Assembly (NCBI GenBank): GCA_946415785.1
Contig: CAMKTV010000011.1
Location: 1 to 32,854 of the forward strand
DNA: 32,854 bases
Direction of reading: 5' to 3'
Source: an uncultured Solobacterium sp.
GTDB taxonomy: Bacteria > Bacillota_I > Bacilli_A > Erysipelotrichales > Erysipelotrichaceae
Positions 15,671 to 24,284 of the stretch are shown here, piece after piece. The notes beneath the pieces were generated by a model. The model was not told the origin of the DNA, made no database searches, and saw nothing but the letters and a program-made list of their open reading frames with translations. The stretch's first letter is position 1; each line of letters begins with the position of its first letter. The translations under genes were made by a program, and so were the position numbers.

Positions 15671-15676
15671 TATAAT
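15671..15676 (+). promoter_or_regulatory. -10 box of the nifU-like gene (leaderless start)
   Basis: Perfect TATAAT ending 7 nt before the ATG at 15684. A weak -35 candidate, TTACCC, lies 18 bp upstream (15647-15652). Confidence 0.6.
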
Positions 15677-15683
15677 CAACTAG

Positions 15684-15929
15684 ATGGAATATACAGATAA
15701 AGAAAAGCAGATTATTAAGACGATTGAAAAAGTACGTCCTTACATTCAATCAGATGGTGGAGACGTTAACTTCGTCAAATTAGAAGATGATATCGTTTAT
15801 TTAAATGTCTATGGTGCATGTATCGGTTGCAGCGCTTTAGGAGAAACATTAAAAGATGGAGTTGGTGCTCTAATCATGGATGAAGTAGAAGGCATCAAAG
15901 ATGTCAGGTTATATATCCCTGAAGTATAG
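15684..15929 (+). CDS. NifU-like iron-sulfur scaffold (Nfu domain)
   Basis: An 81-aa protein formed only of the NifU C-terminal (Nfu) domain. 'VRPYIQSDGGDVNFVKLED' is the family signature, and 'GACIGCSA' near residue 50 holds the C-x-x-C pair that binds a bridging 4Fe-4S cluster between two subunits. Such small Nfu proteins carry clusters to client enzymes; IspH, encoded earlier in the window, is a possible client but that is speculation. The gene stands alone, divergent from the S1-pgi operon, with its TATAAT box 7 nt before the ATG and a short AT-rich terminator after the stop. Confident. Confidence 0.93.
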   Translation: MEYTDKEKQIIKTIEKVRPYIQSDGGDVNFVKLEDDIVYLNVYGACIGCSALGETLKDGVGALIMDEVEGIKDVRLYIPEV

Positions 15930-15952
15930 ATGATTATTTAAACTAGAATTAT

Positions 15953-15978
15953 AAAGTATAATTAATCATACTTTTTTT
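15953..15978 (+). terminator. AT-rich terminator between nifU-like gene and fic
   Basis: A 7-bp stem, AAAGTAT (15953-15959) with ATACTTT (15968-15974), 8-nt loop, then T's to 15978. The stem is weak. It may also serve fic from the other side. Confidence 0.55.
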
Positions 15979-15981
15979 ATT

Positions 15982-17034
15982 TTAGTCTTCATTAGAAATA
16001 TATCTGGCATTTTTATAAGTGCCAATTTTTTTGATCTTATTATCTTTTAACAGATCACTTAATACTTTTTCAATTGTTGTACTACTTACATCAGGCAAAT
16101 TATCTTGTATTTCTTTTTTTGAAATAGGTGTAATTGAATTTAAAACTGTTTTTTCAATTCTTGTCTTCTTACTTATTTTTTTACTGTTTAATAATTCACC
16201 TAATCTTTTATTCATTTCACCATAACATCTATATAACATCTGAAAATGGAAGATTATAAAAGGTGAATAATCATTTTTATTGCTACACCAAGATATCTGA
16301 GATTTATTAATCTCTTCATAATAATTCCATTTATAGTCTTCAATCATTTTTTCATATGAAATATATTTTCCTATATCATAATCATGTTTGTATAAAAGTA
16401 AAAGTGTTAATAGTCTAGATATTCTTCCATTGCCATCAATAAATGGGTGAATGGCTAAAAAATCAATTATGAAGCAAGGTATCAGTAATGTTTTATCAAT
16501 TTCACTATCTTTATTGGCGTCTTTATAAGCTCTAACCAATTCCTTCATATTTTTATCTACTGTCTTATATGAAACTGTTTTAAACAAGATTTCTTTTCTG
16601 CCATCTTCATAATTAGCTGTTATCTCATTATCAACTTTTTTATATTCGCCTTTTTCTCCTTGGGTATAATACATCAGGATTCGATGTAATTCTTTTATGG
16701 TTTTTTCATTTATTACTAGTTTGTTATAGTTTTTAGTTATATAAACAATCGCATCTTTATAACCGCTGATTTCTTCTTCGTTATGATTAATTGGTTTTTT
16801 ATTTTCTATTAATAATTCCTGTTGTCTTTTTTCACTAGTCTTTACTCCTTCAATTCTGTTAGAAGAAACTGTTGATTCAATAATTGCCTTTTCATGAAGT
16901 TTAAAGAAAAGTTCAGGATAATAATCCTTTAAATCTTTGGTTTTATTATTGCTTTCATAAATAATATTGCTCAAGCCAATCAGCTTGCTAGTAATCTTGA
17001 AATCCTTTAAAAATGAATAATCATATTTGTGCAT
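15982..17034 (-). CDS. Fic-domain protein with C-terminal winged helix, probably autoregulated
   Basis: A 350-aa protein. The Fic core holds the intact catalytic motif 'HPFIDGNGRISR' (196-207), with the base His196 and the phosphate-binding loop, so AMP transfer (or a related nucleotidyl transfer) to a protein is likely. The N-terminal part has 'SNRIEG' (58-63), which fits the inhibitory-helix motif [ST]xxxE[GN] with Glu62; this makes it a self-inhibited class II Fic protein. The last ~60 residues ('ISKKEIQDNLPDVSSTTIEK' and after) look like a winged helix-turn-helix. Three copies of one 9-bp half-site lie around its promoter, which suggests it represses itself. A Shine-Dalgarno (AAAGGAAA) precedes the ATG. 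It stands alone, with no separate antitoxin gene visible. Confidence 0.9.
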   Translation of the reverse strand: MHKYDYSFLKDFKITSKLIGLSNIIYESNNKTKDLKDYYPELFFKLHEKAIIESTVSSNRIEGVKTSEKRQQELLIENKKPINHNEEEISGYKDAIVYITKNYNKLVINEKTIKELHRILMYYTQGEKGEYKKVDNEITANYEDGRKEILFKTVSYKTVDKNMKELVRAYKDANKDSEIDKTLLIPCFIIDFLAIHPFIDGNGRISRLLTLLLLYKHDYDIGKYISYEKMIEDYKWNYYEEINKSQISWCSNKNDYSPFIIFHFQMLYRCYGEMNKRLGELLNSKKISKKTRIEKTVLNSITPISKKEIQDNLPDVSSTTIEKVLSDLLKDNKIKKIGTYKNARYISNED

Positions 17035-17048
17035 ATCGTTTTCCTTTT

Positions 17049-17104
17049 ACTGCATATATTATATCATTTTATATGCAGTATTTATAAAACAATATGCAGT
17101 ATTT
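17049..17104 (-). promoter_or_regulatory. fic promoter with three ATATGCAGT half-sites (candidate operator)
   Basis: One half-site is inverted (ACTGCATAT, 17049-17057) and two are direct (ATATGCAGT, 17071-17079 and 17092-17100). The inverted and first direct copies form a palindrome around the minus-strand extended -10, TGATATAAT (-10 hexamer at 17058-17063). The two direct copies extend to a 13-bp repeat, ATATGCAGTATTT, 21 bp apart, or about two helical turns. A dimer with a winged helix, such as the Fic protein itself, could cover the promoter. Confidence 0.65.
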
Positions 17105-17114
17105 TGATTAACAT

Positions 17115-17141
17115 AAAAAAGCCCCTGTTGTTTAGGGACTT
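17115..17141 (-). terminator. Rho-independent terminator of the AI-2E-type gene
   Basis: On the minus strand an 8-bp stem (AAGTCCCT with AGGGGCTT, one G-U pair), a 7-nt loop and six T's. It begins at the stop codon of the gene and insulates fic. Confidence 0.75.
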
Positions 17142-18271
17142 TACTTGGTTTCTTTATTTTCAATCTTTTCATCAACAATATCTTTGATTATGTAATAGAT
17201 TATTGAGAATACTGGAACACCAAGCAGCATTCCAAAGAATCCGAAATATGATCCTCCCACAATAATCGCAAACATAATCCATAATGATGATAAGCCAACA
17301 GAATTTCCTAGAATTCTTGGGCCAATAATATTGCCATCAATCTGTTGAAGAATAACTACCATAATAATAAAGATTAATGAATCTAATGGATTAACAATCA
17401 ATAAAATCAAAGCACAAGGAATTGCACCAATAAATGGTCCAAAGAAAGGAATGATATTTGTAACGCCAACCACAATAGCAATTAATGCAGCATATTGTGA
17501 ATTGATAAACAACATTGCTACAAAACAGATAAGACCAACAATAAGTGAATCTAAAATCTTGCCACTAAAGAAACCAGAGAATTTTTCTAAAGATAGATAC
17601 ATGATTCTCTTTCCTCTGGCATATTGTTTTTCATCTAATACAAGCAACGCAAATTTTCTTAATGAATAAGCAATTTCTTGGCGATCTACTAATACATAGA
17701 TACATACAATAAAGCCGATAATAAATTTAACCAAGCTGCTGAAAGTTGCAACAGTAGCGGATACAAGACTTGGAACAAAATTCTGTATTGCTTGCCAGAA
17801 TGTTTTTACAATTTCATTTGAATAGTTATAAATCATATTAACTATATCATCAGATAGATGTAAAGTGTCTTTAAGCATATTAATCCAAGCACTTGGATTA
17901 CTAGAGAAATCTTTTACCGCATTTGATAAAGAAGAAATACTATTAACTAAAGCTGGAGTAATTACAACAATAAATACTACAAAGGCAACAATCAAAAGAA
18001 TTGTTACAATCAAAGAACTGATTAATCTCCTTGTCTTTAATGGCCATTTTTTAGAAAAGATATTTTCGATTCTTACTGATAAAGGCCTAAGTATTAAAGC
18101 AAATAATATTCCCCAAAAAAATGAAGACATTACTGAAAATAGTCTTTGAAGAACAGCAACAACACTATCAAATTGCATCATCAACATTACAAACGCAGAT
18201 ATCAATATACCTGAAGTTGTAATAATAAATATTTTTTTCTTGTTTTCGGGATCTTTAAATAATTTATTCAT
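17141..18271 (-). CDS. AI-2E/PerM-family transporter
   Basis: A 376-aa membrane protein with about eight hydrophobic segments in the layout of the AI-2E transporter family (DUF20, YueF/PerM): a pair of helices near the N-terminus, a long soluble stretch with amphipathic helices (about 110-170), then a helical bundle ending in 'GPFIGAIPCALILLIVNP', 'QQIDGNIIGPRILGNSVGL' and 'GGSYFGFFGMLLGVPVFSI', which are conserved family signatures. Members have been tied to autoinducer-2 export or Na+(Li+)/H+ exchange, but substrates are mostly unproven. The ATG at 18271 is preferred over a GTG two codons upstream because the TATAAT box ends 6 nt before the ATG and the GTG lies in that interval. Confidence 0.88.
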   Translation of the reverse strand: MNKLFKDPENKKKIFIITTSGILISAFVMLMMQFDSVVAVLQRLFSVMSSFFWGILFALILRPLSVRIENIFSKKWPLKTRRLISSLIVTILLIVAFVVFIVVITPALVNSISSLSNAVKDFSSNPSAWINMLKDTLHLSDDIVNMIYNYSNEIVKTFWQAIQNFVPSLVSATVATFSSLVKFIIGFIVCIYVLVDRQEIAYSLRKFALLVLDEKQYARGKRIMYLSLEKFSGFFSGKILDSLIVGLICFVAMLFINSQYAALIAIVVGVTNIIPFFGPFIGAIPCALILLIVNPLDSLIFIIMVVILQQIDGNIIGPRILGNSVGLSSLWIMFAIIVGGSYFGFFGMLLGVPVFSIIYYIIKDIVDEKIENKETK

Positions 18272-18277
18272 AAACAC

Positions 18278-18283
18278 ATTATA
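18278..18283 (-). promoter_or_regulatory. -10 box of the AI-2E-type gene (leaderless start)
   Basis: Minus-strand TATAAT ending 6 nt before the ATG at 18271, within the 22-bp gap after the ABC transporter gene, whose 3' end would hold any -35. Confidence 0.6.
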
Positions 18284-18293
18284 GCAAAGTTTT

Positions 18294-20171
18294 CTAATCT
18301 AATTGTGCCTTTCCTGTATAAAGTTGATAATAACGGCCTTTTAGTTTTAACAGGTCTTCATGGTCGCCTCTTTCAATAATTGTTCCATTTTCTAAAACAA
18401 TTATTGCGTTGGCATTTCTAACGGTCGATAGACGATGGGCAATCACAAATGTCGTCCTGCCTTTCATTAATTCATCAAGTCCTTTTTCAATTAATTTTTC
18501 GGTGTATGTATCAATAGAAGATGTTGCTTCATCCAAGACCATAACTGGTGGATCTGCTACAGCACAACGCGCAATATTTAATAATTGCCTTTGCCCTTGT
18601 GATAAATTAGTGCCATTGGCTTGTAATAATGTATTGTAGCCCTGTGGCAATCTGCTTATAAAAGAATCAGCATTACATAATTTGGCTGCTTTTATACAAT
18701 CTTCATCACTTGCTTCTAGGTTCCCATAACGGATGTTGTCCATTACCGTTCCAGAGAATAGATTTGTATCCTGAAGAACCATACCAATAGATTTCCTTAA
18801 TGATTCCTTATCGATATCTTTTATATCAATACCATCATAAGTAATCTGTCCTTCTTGAATATCATAAAATCTATTTAATAAATTAGTGATAGTTGTCTTG
18901 CCTGCACCAGTAGAACCTACTAATGCAATTTTTTGGCCTGGTTTAGCATATAAAGATACATCATTAAGCACTTGTTTGTTTTCTACATAAGAGAAACTAA
19001 CATCTTTAAAACGAACATCTCCCTTTAATTCTACTAGCTCACCATTTTCTTTTTCCCATGCCCAACGATGAGTCTTAAAATCTGCTTTGATTAGTTCTTC
19101 ACAATCTTCTAAAACATTAATCAATTTAACTTTACCTTCATTTATTTCGCCATCTTTATCCATTAAGTCAAAGACTCTTTCGGCTCCTGCTAAAGACATC
19201 ATGAAACCATTAAATTGTTGAGACAAATTAGATACTGGGCCTGAGAATTGTCTTACATACAAAAGGAAAGAAGCCAAGACACCTAAAGACATTTGATTAT
19301 TGATACACATATAAGCACCGACAACTGCTACAATAGCATAGGCAAAATAAGCTAAATTAGCATTTACTGGGAACATGATTGAAGCAATCATGTTTGTTCT
19401 AACAGAATTTTCATATAGTTCATCATTTAAGACTTTAAAGTCTTGTAAGACTTTGTTTTCATGATTAAATACTTTAACTACTTTTTGACCACTAAAATAT
19501 TCTTCTACATAGCCATTGATATTTGATACTTGAACAGTTAGTTTAGCGAAATATTTATTAGATTTTTTCGCAACTATTGAAGTAACATAAACAATAAACA
19601 ACATTGATGCCAAAACAATAAGCATCAATCTGAAATTAAGAATAGCCATCATTACAAAACAGCCAATTAATGTTGTAATAGTGTTAATTAATACCGGTAT
19701 AGTTTCCGCAATCATGGGTCTAGTCATATCGACATCATTTGTATAATAAACCATGATCTGGCCATGAGTCTTGCGATCAAAGAATGATACCGGGAAGGAT
19801 TGCATCTTCGCAAATAATTCCTGTCTTAAATTATCTAATACTCCAGTTGAAATTAAAGACATCATTTTTTGTTTTATATAAGTTGCGCTGACACCTGCAA
19901 TATATATGCCCATCATGATGCTTAACATCTTCGCAAAGCCTGACATATCAACATTACTTTTTCCAATGAATGGAACAATATAATTATTAATTATTGGTGT
20001 AAAGAAATAAGAAGAGGCAACACCAGTCAAAGAAGATAGAATAGTGCAAATGAAAGCTAAGATAAATCTTCCTTTATGATGTTTATTGATATATGACAAA
20101 AGTCTTCCTATTGTTCCAAGGACATTATTAGCACGGGCCGTTCTTAGCTGATGGTATCTAGGCTTAGACAT
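18294..20171 (-). CDS. ABC exporter, catalytically complete half (heterodimer subunit)
   Basis: A 625-aa half-transporter: six membrane helices (about 35-330), then an ATPase domain. Walker A 'GSTGAGKTT', signature 'LSQGQRQ', Walker B 'VMVLDEATSSID' with the catalytic Glu, and the switch His in 'IAHRLST' are all present. It pairs with the next gene (20164-21903), whose ATPase site is degenerate, as in BmrC/BmrD, LmrC/LmrD and TM287/288; these export drugs or lipids. The start was set at 20171 (MSKPRYHQL), where ATGTCTAA overlaps the partner's stop by 8 bp with an AGGGGG ribosome-binding site; a longer in-frame start lies inside the partner gene. An insert of about 40 residues before the ATPase domain (around 350-390) is common in this subgroup. 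Family confident, substrate unknown. Confidence 0.92.
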   Translation of the reverse strand: MSKPRYHQLRTARANNVLGTIGRLLSYINKHHKGRFILAFICTILSSLTGVASSYFFTPIINNYIVPFIGKSNVDMSGFAKMLSIMMGIYIAGVSATYIKQKMMSLISTGVLDNLRQELFAKMQSFPVSFFDRKTHGQIMVYYTNDVDMTRPMIAETIPVLINTITTLIGCFVMMAILNFRLMLIVLASMLFIVYVTSIVAKKSNKYFAKLTVQVSNINGYVEEYFSGQKVVKVFNHENKVLQDFKVLNDELYENSVRTNMIASIMFPVNANLAYFAYAIVAVVGAYMCINNQMSLGVLASFLLYVRQFSGPVSNLSQQFNGFMMSLAGAERVFDLMDKDGEINEGKVKLINVLEDCEELIKADFKTHRWAWEKENGELVELKGDVRFKDVSFSYVENKQVLNDVSLYAKPGQKIALVGSTGAGKTTITNLLNRFYDIQEGQITYDGIDIKDIDKESLRKSIGMVLQDTNLFSGTVMDNIRYGNLEASDEDCIKAAKLCNADSFISRLPQGYNTLLQANGTNLSQGQRQLLNIARCAVADPPVMVLDEATSSIDTYTEKLIEKGLDELMKGRTTFVIAHRLSTVRNANAIIVLENGTIIERGDHEDLLKLKGRYYQLYTGKAQLD

Positions 20172-21903
20172 TGGCCACCCCCTGAAGCTGAGTATTGTAT
20201 AAATCACGATAGACTTCATTTCTTTCTAATAATTCATCGTGATTTCCAATATCCTCAATTCTTCCTTCATTCATGATGATGATGCGATTGCATTCTTTAA
20301 CGGAGCTTACTCTTTGGGCAATGATAATCGTTGTCATTCCTTTAAGTTTTTCTTTTAAAGCAATCTGAATCTTTTTATCTGTATCAGTATCTACAGCACT
20401 TGTGGAATCATCTAAGATAATAATCTTTGGCTTTTTTAATAACGCTCTAGCAATACATAATCTTTGTCTTTGACCACCAGAAACATTGCTGCCGCCCTGT
20501 TCAAGAACAGTATTATAGCCATCAGGAAAAGACATGATGAAATCATGCGCCTGTGCATTCTTACATGCTTCAATTATTTCTTTCTTGCTTGCATCTGGAT
20601 TTCCCCAACGCATATTCTCTTCAATTGTTCCAGAGAATAAGACGTTCTTTTGTAAAACCACAGAAACGCCTTCTCTTAAATTATGTAAAGAATAATCTTT
20701 AATATCTTTACCACCAACTTTTATTTTGCCTTCATAAATATCATATAGACGTGGTATTAATTGTACTAAAGTAGACTTGCCTGCACCTGTTGGTCCTAAG
20801 ATACCAATTGTTTCTCCACTTTCAATCTTTAAATTGATATTAGACAATGTTGGATTTATAGCTTCCTTGAAATATTTGAAATACACATTATTAAGTTCTA
20901 TTGAACCATCTTCTATTACTAAATCACTATCTTTATTCTTGTCATCTAAATTAGGTTTTTCATCTAATACTTCATTAGCTCTATCAACACTGGCCCTAGC
21001 ATTTACAATCTGCATCAAAGCCATTGATAAGCCTAATAAAGAGAATAATATTTGTCTAACATATGAAAGATATGACATAAACTGGCCAGTTGTTAAAGAG
21101 CCAAAAATAATAAATCTGCCACCAAACCAAGCAACAGCTATCATACATGCATACATGACAAGTTCAAAGAAAGGCTGATTTAAGATAATGATATTTTCCG
21201 CCTGTCTTTGAGCTTTTAAAACATCGCTAGATACATGATCAAATTTCTTTTCTTCATAATCTTTTCTGACAAAATTCTTAGCTACTCTAATGCCTTCAAT
21301 GTTTTCTTTTAAGCCAGCATTCATATTGTCAAATTTTGACATCATAACTCTAAATCTTGGATGAGCGTTAGTCATAATATAGATCAAGCCACAGCCCAGA
21401 ATCGGAATGGCTATCGCAAATATTAAAGACAAAGAACTGTTAAGTCTTACGACCATATAAAAAGTTAATATCAGATTAAATGGTGCTCTTACCATCATTC
21501 TGACAATTGATGTGTAGGCCATTCTAAGCATTCTCATATCTGATGTCATTCTTACAACAATTGAAGACACAGGATATTTTTCAATATTTTTAAAATCATA
21601 TGTCTGTATCTTCTCTAGCATTGCTGTTCTAATATTTCTTACAAATTTACATGATGCAATGCTGGCAAAAACACCAGAAAAAGCGCCACATGCCCCACCA
21701 ATTAAAGCTAAGGCAACCATGATTAAACCTAACCTAATAATATAATTAACATCCCCACCTCTACTAGTAATGCCTTCATCAATTATTAAAGACATCACAT
21801 AAGGAATTGCTAAGTCAAAAACAACTTCCAAGATGACTAACAGCGGTCCAAGAATACAAGCCAGCCAGCCATCTTTTGTATAATCTTTTAATAGTTTAAA
21901 CAT
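20164..21903 (-). CDS. ABC exporter, degenerate-site half (heterodimer subunit)
   Basis: A 579-aa half-transporter with six membrane helices and an ATPase domain: Walker A 'GPTGAGKST' near residue 380, canonical signature 'VSGGQRQR' and Walker B 'IIILDDSTSAVD'. The usual catalytic Glu after Walker B is Asp and the switch His is Gln ('IIIAQRVSS'), so its own site should hydrolyse ATP poorly. The next gene supplies the active site; in return this subunit gives the intact signature. Such asymmetric pairs are a known class. The two genes overlap by 8 bp. A GATAAT box (21912-21917) ends 8 nt before the ATG and there is no Shine-Dalgarno, so this is likely another (near-)leaderless start. Confidence 0.92.
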   Translation of the reverse strand: MFKLLKDYTKDGWLACILGPLLVILEVVFDLAIPYVMSLIIDEGITSRGGDVNYIIRLGLIMVALALIGGACGAFSGVFASIASCKFVRNIRTAMLEKIQTYDFKNIEKYPVSSIVVRMTSDMRMLRMAYTSIVRMMVRAPFNLILTFYMVVRLNSSLSLIFAIAIPILGCGLIYIMTNAHPRFRVMMSKFDNMNAGLKENIEGIRVAKNFVRKDYEEKKFDHVSSDVLKAQRQAENIIILNQPFFELVMYACMIAVAWFGGRFIIFGSLTTGQFMSYLSYVRQILFSLLGLSMALMQIVNARASVDRANEVLDEKPNLDDKNKDSDLVIEDGSIELNNVYFKYFKEAINPTLSNINLKIESGETIGILGPTGAGKSTLVQLIPRLYDIYEGKIKVGGKDIKDYSLHNLREGVSVVLQKNVLFSGTIEENMRWGNPDASKKEIIEACKNAQAHDFIMSFPDGYNTVLEQGGSNVSGGQRQRLCIARALLKKPKIIILDDSTSAVDTDTDKKIQIALKEKLKGMTTIIIAQRVSSVKECNRIIIMNEGRIEDIGNHDELLERNEVYRDLYNTQLQGVANV

Positions 21904-21911
21904 ATTACTTT

Positions 21912-21917
21912 ATTATC
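21912..21917 (-). promoter_or_regulatory. -10 box of the ABC exporter operon (near-leaderless)
   Basis: Minus-strand GATAAT ends 8 nt before the ATG at 21903. No Shine-Dalgarno follows it. Confidence 0.4.
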
Positions 21918-21995
21918 TTAACATTTAATTTAAAACATAAAAATATTTAACTTATAAAATAATAATTTATCTTATAATTTATATTCTTTTCTTAA

Positions 21996-22001
21996 TATAA
22001 T
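21996..22001 (+). promoter_or_regulatory. -10 box of the PIG-L/GPH operon (leaderless start)
   Basis: Perfect TATAAT ending 6 nt before the ATG at 22008; no Shine-Dalgarno. The region upstream to 21904 is almost pure A/T. Confidence 0.6.
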
Positions 22002-22007
22002 ATAGAT

Positions 22008-22778
22008 ATGCTTACAAAGACTATTATTAAATTTGCTGCAAAGCTACCAAAGATAGACAGTTTTAATACCTATTTATTTGTCGGCCCTCATCCTGATGAT
22101 ATTGAAATAGGTGCAGGGGCAACAGTCGCAAAATTAATTAAATTGAATAAAGAAATTCATTTTTTGATTTGTACTGATGGTAGATATGGCAATGGTCACA
22201 TGTTAGATAAGACTTATGATGAAGTTGCCAAAAAGCGAAAAGAAGAATCGATTGCCTCAGCTAAATTTTTAGGTTTAAAAGAAGAAAATATTCATTTCTT
22301 AAATCTATCTGATGGTGGTTTTTATGAATATGATGATTTAGTTAAAGGGATAGCGAAAGTAGTTGGCGAAGTTAATCCTGATATTATCTTTGGACCAGAT
22401 TCATTATCTAAATCAGAATGTCACAAAGATCATTTAAATGTTGGTAATGCCGTTAAACAGATCGCCTGCTTTGCGCCATATCCAGGAATAATGGAAAATT
22501 ATGGAGCCAAGAAAGCAGATGTCAAAGCAGTTGCCTTCTATATGTCGGCTAACTGTAACAGGTACTACAAAACAAGTGGTTATTTTAATACTCAAATAAA
22601 ATCAGTTACTGATTTTCATAAATCTCAATTTATTGATAATGAATTTGATTCCATCAAATTATATTTAAAATTAAGAAGTATCGAATATGGCCTTAAATGT
22701 TTTTCTTTAAGCGGAGAAGGGTTTAGAGTCTTAGGTACTACTCATATGCACTGCTTACCAGAAAGTGGAGGTAAATGA
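22008..22778 (+). CDS. PIG-L/LmbE-family deacetylase
   Basis: A 256-aa cytosolic zinc-dependent deacetylase of the PIG-L family. 'GPHPDDIEIGAGAT' (near residue 26) holds the zinc His and the Asp pair (P-H-P-D-D), and 'CHKDHLNVG' (near 143) supplies the later metal and active-site residues. Relatives remove the acetyl group from N-acetylglucosamine in bacillithiol or mycothiol precursors, GlcNAc-PI, or diacetylchitobiose. No signal peptide is seen. It overlaps or nearly touches the GPH symporter gene, which suggests the substrate is a sugar brought in by that symporter; an N-acetyl-sugar is the simplest guess. The bacillithiol BshB role is possible, but no bshA/bshC is seen. Family certain. 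Confidence 0.9.
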   Translation: MLTKTIIKFAAKLPKIDSFNTYLFVGPHPDDIEIGAGATVAKLIKLNKEIHFLICTDGRYGNGHMLDKTYDEVAKKRKEESIASAKFLGLKEENIHFLNLSDGGFYEYDDLVKGIAKVVGEVNPDIIFGPDSLSKSECHKDHLNVGNAVKQIACFAPYPGIMENYGAKKADVKAVAFYMSANCNRYYKTSGYFNTQIKSVTDFHKSQFIDNEFDSIKLYLKLRSIEYGLKCFSLSGEGFRVLGTTHMHCLPESGGK

Positions 22779-22780
22779 TA

Positions 22781-24259
22781 ATGAACAGTGATAAACAAGC
22801 TAAAAAGAATCTTCTGATGTATCCTTTTGGAACTATCGGCAGAGACATGATGTATGTAATCTTTAATTCTTATTTACTTACATACACAATGTACACAAGA
22901 GACTTAACTTATGCACAACTTGGTGCTATAACAGCCATCATGGTTGCGGCCAGAATCTTTGATGCCCTAAATGATCCTATTATGGGAAACATTATTGAAA
23001 TGACAAAATCTAAATGGGGCAAATTCAAACCATGGCTATTAGCTGGTATACTTGGCACATCTTTAGTTATTTATGTAATTTTTAATTCTAAATTAACTGG
23101 TTGGGCATTTATTTGGGAATTTGGAATCTGTTATTTCTTATATTCAATAACTTATACAATGCATGATATTTCTTATTGGGGCATGATTCCTGCATTATCA
23201 TCTGATGGCAATGAAAGAAATACTTTTACATCTAGAGCTACATTATTCGCTGGCATTGGTTCAACATTAGCACAAATCTTAATCCCAATGTTTACGGCTG
23301 GTGCATTAACTATTGGTGGTTCTTCTTCTGTAGCTTATGGGAAGATTGCTTTAATCATTGCACTATTAGGCCCTTTATTTATCTTATTCCCACTTCTTGG
23401 TGTTAAAGAAAAATATGATTTAAATGCCAATAAAACAAAAAGAACATTTAAAGACTTTATTAAACCATTCTTAGTAAATGATCAATTAGTCTGGATTGCT
23501 CTTATTCTTCTAATCCAACAAATCGGTAACAGTATTGTTTTAAATGGTATCGCAAACAATTATATCTATTTTGAATTTGGCTATGAAGGTGGTTTATATG
23601 GTTTATTCACAACAGTTGGTTTATCTGCTACTGCCATCTTAATGATTATCTATCCTATGCTTTCAAGAAAATTCACTAGATATCAAATGGCTGGTGCAGG
23701 CACTATCATTGGTATTGGCGGCTATGCGATTCAATTAATTGCTGGTCTATTAATGGCAAGTTCAATGATTAAATTCTATGTGATTACTGTTGGCTTTATG
23801 TTAGCTAACTTTGGTCAATATCTGTTATATCTAATCATGATGATTTCAGTTATTAATACTGTTGAATACAATGAATTAAAAACTGGTGAAAGAGCAGAAG
23901 CGATCATTTCATCAGTTAGGCCATTTGTCACAAAGATGGCAAGTGCTATTGTTGTAATTATCACAACAGTTACTTATATGATTATCAATGCGACTAATTA
24001 TACAAATCAAATCTCTAATTTAGAAAGAGAAGCATCATTAGGCAATATAGTAGAAGCTGATAAGATTTCAAAAATTTCAGAAGTTATTAATTCTGTTGGT
24101 TTAACTCAAAAGACTGGTCTACTATTAGCCATGACAACAATACCATGTGTCTTAATGATATTATCTTGTCTGTTATATCGTAAGAAATATATCTTAACAG
24201 AAGATAAATATGATGAGATTTGTAAACAACTAGAAGAAAAAAGAAAAGAAAATATCTAA
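22781..24259 (+). CDS. GPH-family (MelB-like) sugar:cation symporter
   Basis: A 492-aa, 12-helix major facilitator of the glycoside-pentoside-hexuronide:cation symporter family. Diagnostic parts are 'FGTIGRDMMYVIFNSYLL' near the N-terminus, 'RIFDALNDPIMGNI' (the Asp positions bind Na+ or H+ in MelB) and 'KWGKFKPWLL' in the first cytoplasmic loop. The start at 22781 was preferred over the ATG at 22775 because GGAGG (22767-22771) stands 9 nt before it against 3 nt; in either case the gene touches the deacetylase stop. It likely imports a sugar or glycoside that the deacetylase modifies. A strong hairpin terminator begins at the stop codon. Family confident, substrate unknown. Confidence 0.88.
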   Translation: MNSDKQAKKNLLMYPFGTIGRDMMYVIFNSYLLTYTMYTRDLTYAQLGAITAIMVAARIFDALNDPIMGNIIEMTKSKWGKFKPWLLAGILGTSLVIYVIFNSKLTGWAFIWEFGICYFLYSITYTMHDISYWGMIPALSSDGNERNTFTSRATLFAGIGSTLAQILIPMFTAGALTIGGSSSVAYGKIALIIALLGPLFILFPLLGVKEKYDLNANKTKRTFKDFIKPFLVNDQLVWIALILLIQQIGNSIVLNGIANNYIYFEFGYEGGLYGLFTTVGLSATAILMIIYPMLSRKFTRYQMAGAGTIIGIGGYAIQLIAGLLMASSMIKFYVITVGFMLANFGQYLLYLIMMISVINTVEYNELKTGERAEAIISSVRPFVTKMASAIVVIITTVTYMIINATNYTNQISNLEREASLGNIVEADKISKISEVINSVGLTQKTGLLLAMTTIPCVLMILSCLLYRKKYILTEDKYDEICKQLEEKRKENI

Positions 24260-24279
24260 GCTTAGCTTAGATATTTTTT
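24251..24279 (+). terminator. Rho-independent terminator of the PIG-L/GPH operon
   Basis: A perfect 11-bp stem, AATATCTAAGC (24251-24261) with GCTTAGATATT (24265-24275), a 3-nt loop and six T's (24274-24279). It includes the last codons and the stop of the symporter gene. Confidence 0.85.
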
Positions 24280-24284
24280 CATAT

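Noticed and set aside
20777-21178. 133-codon plus-strand open frame inside the ABC exporter gene
   Set aside because: It is antisense to the Walker A region of a clear ABC ATPase; no start signal or homology.
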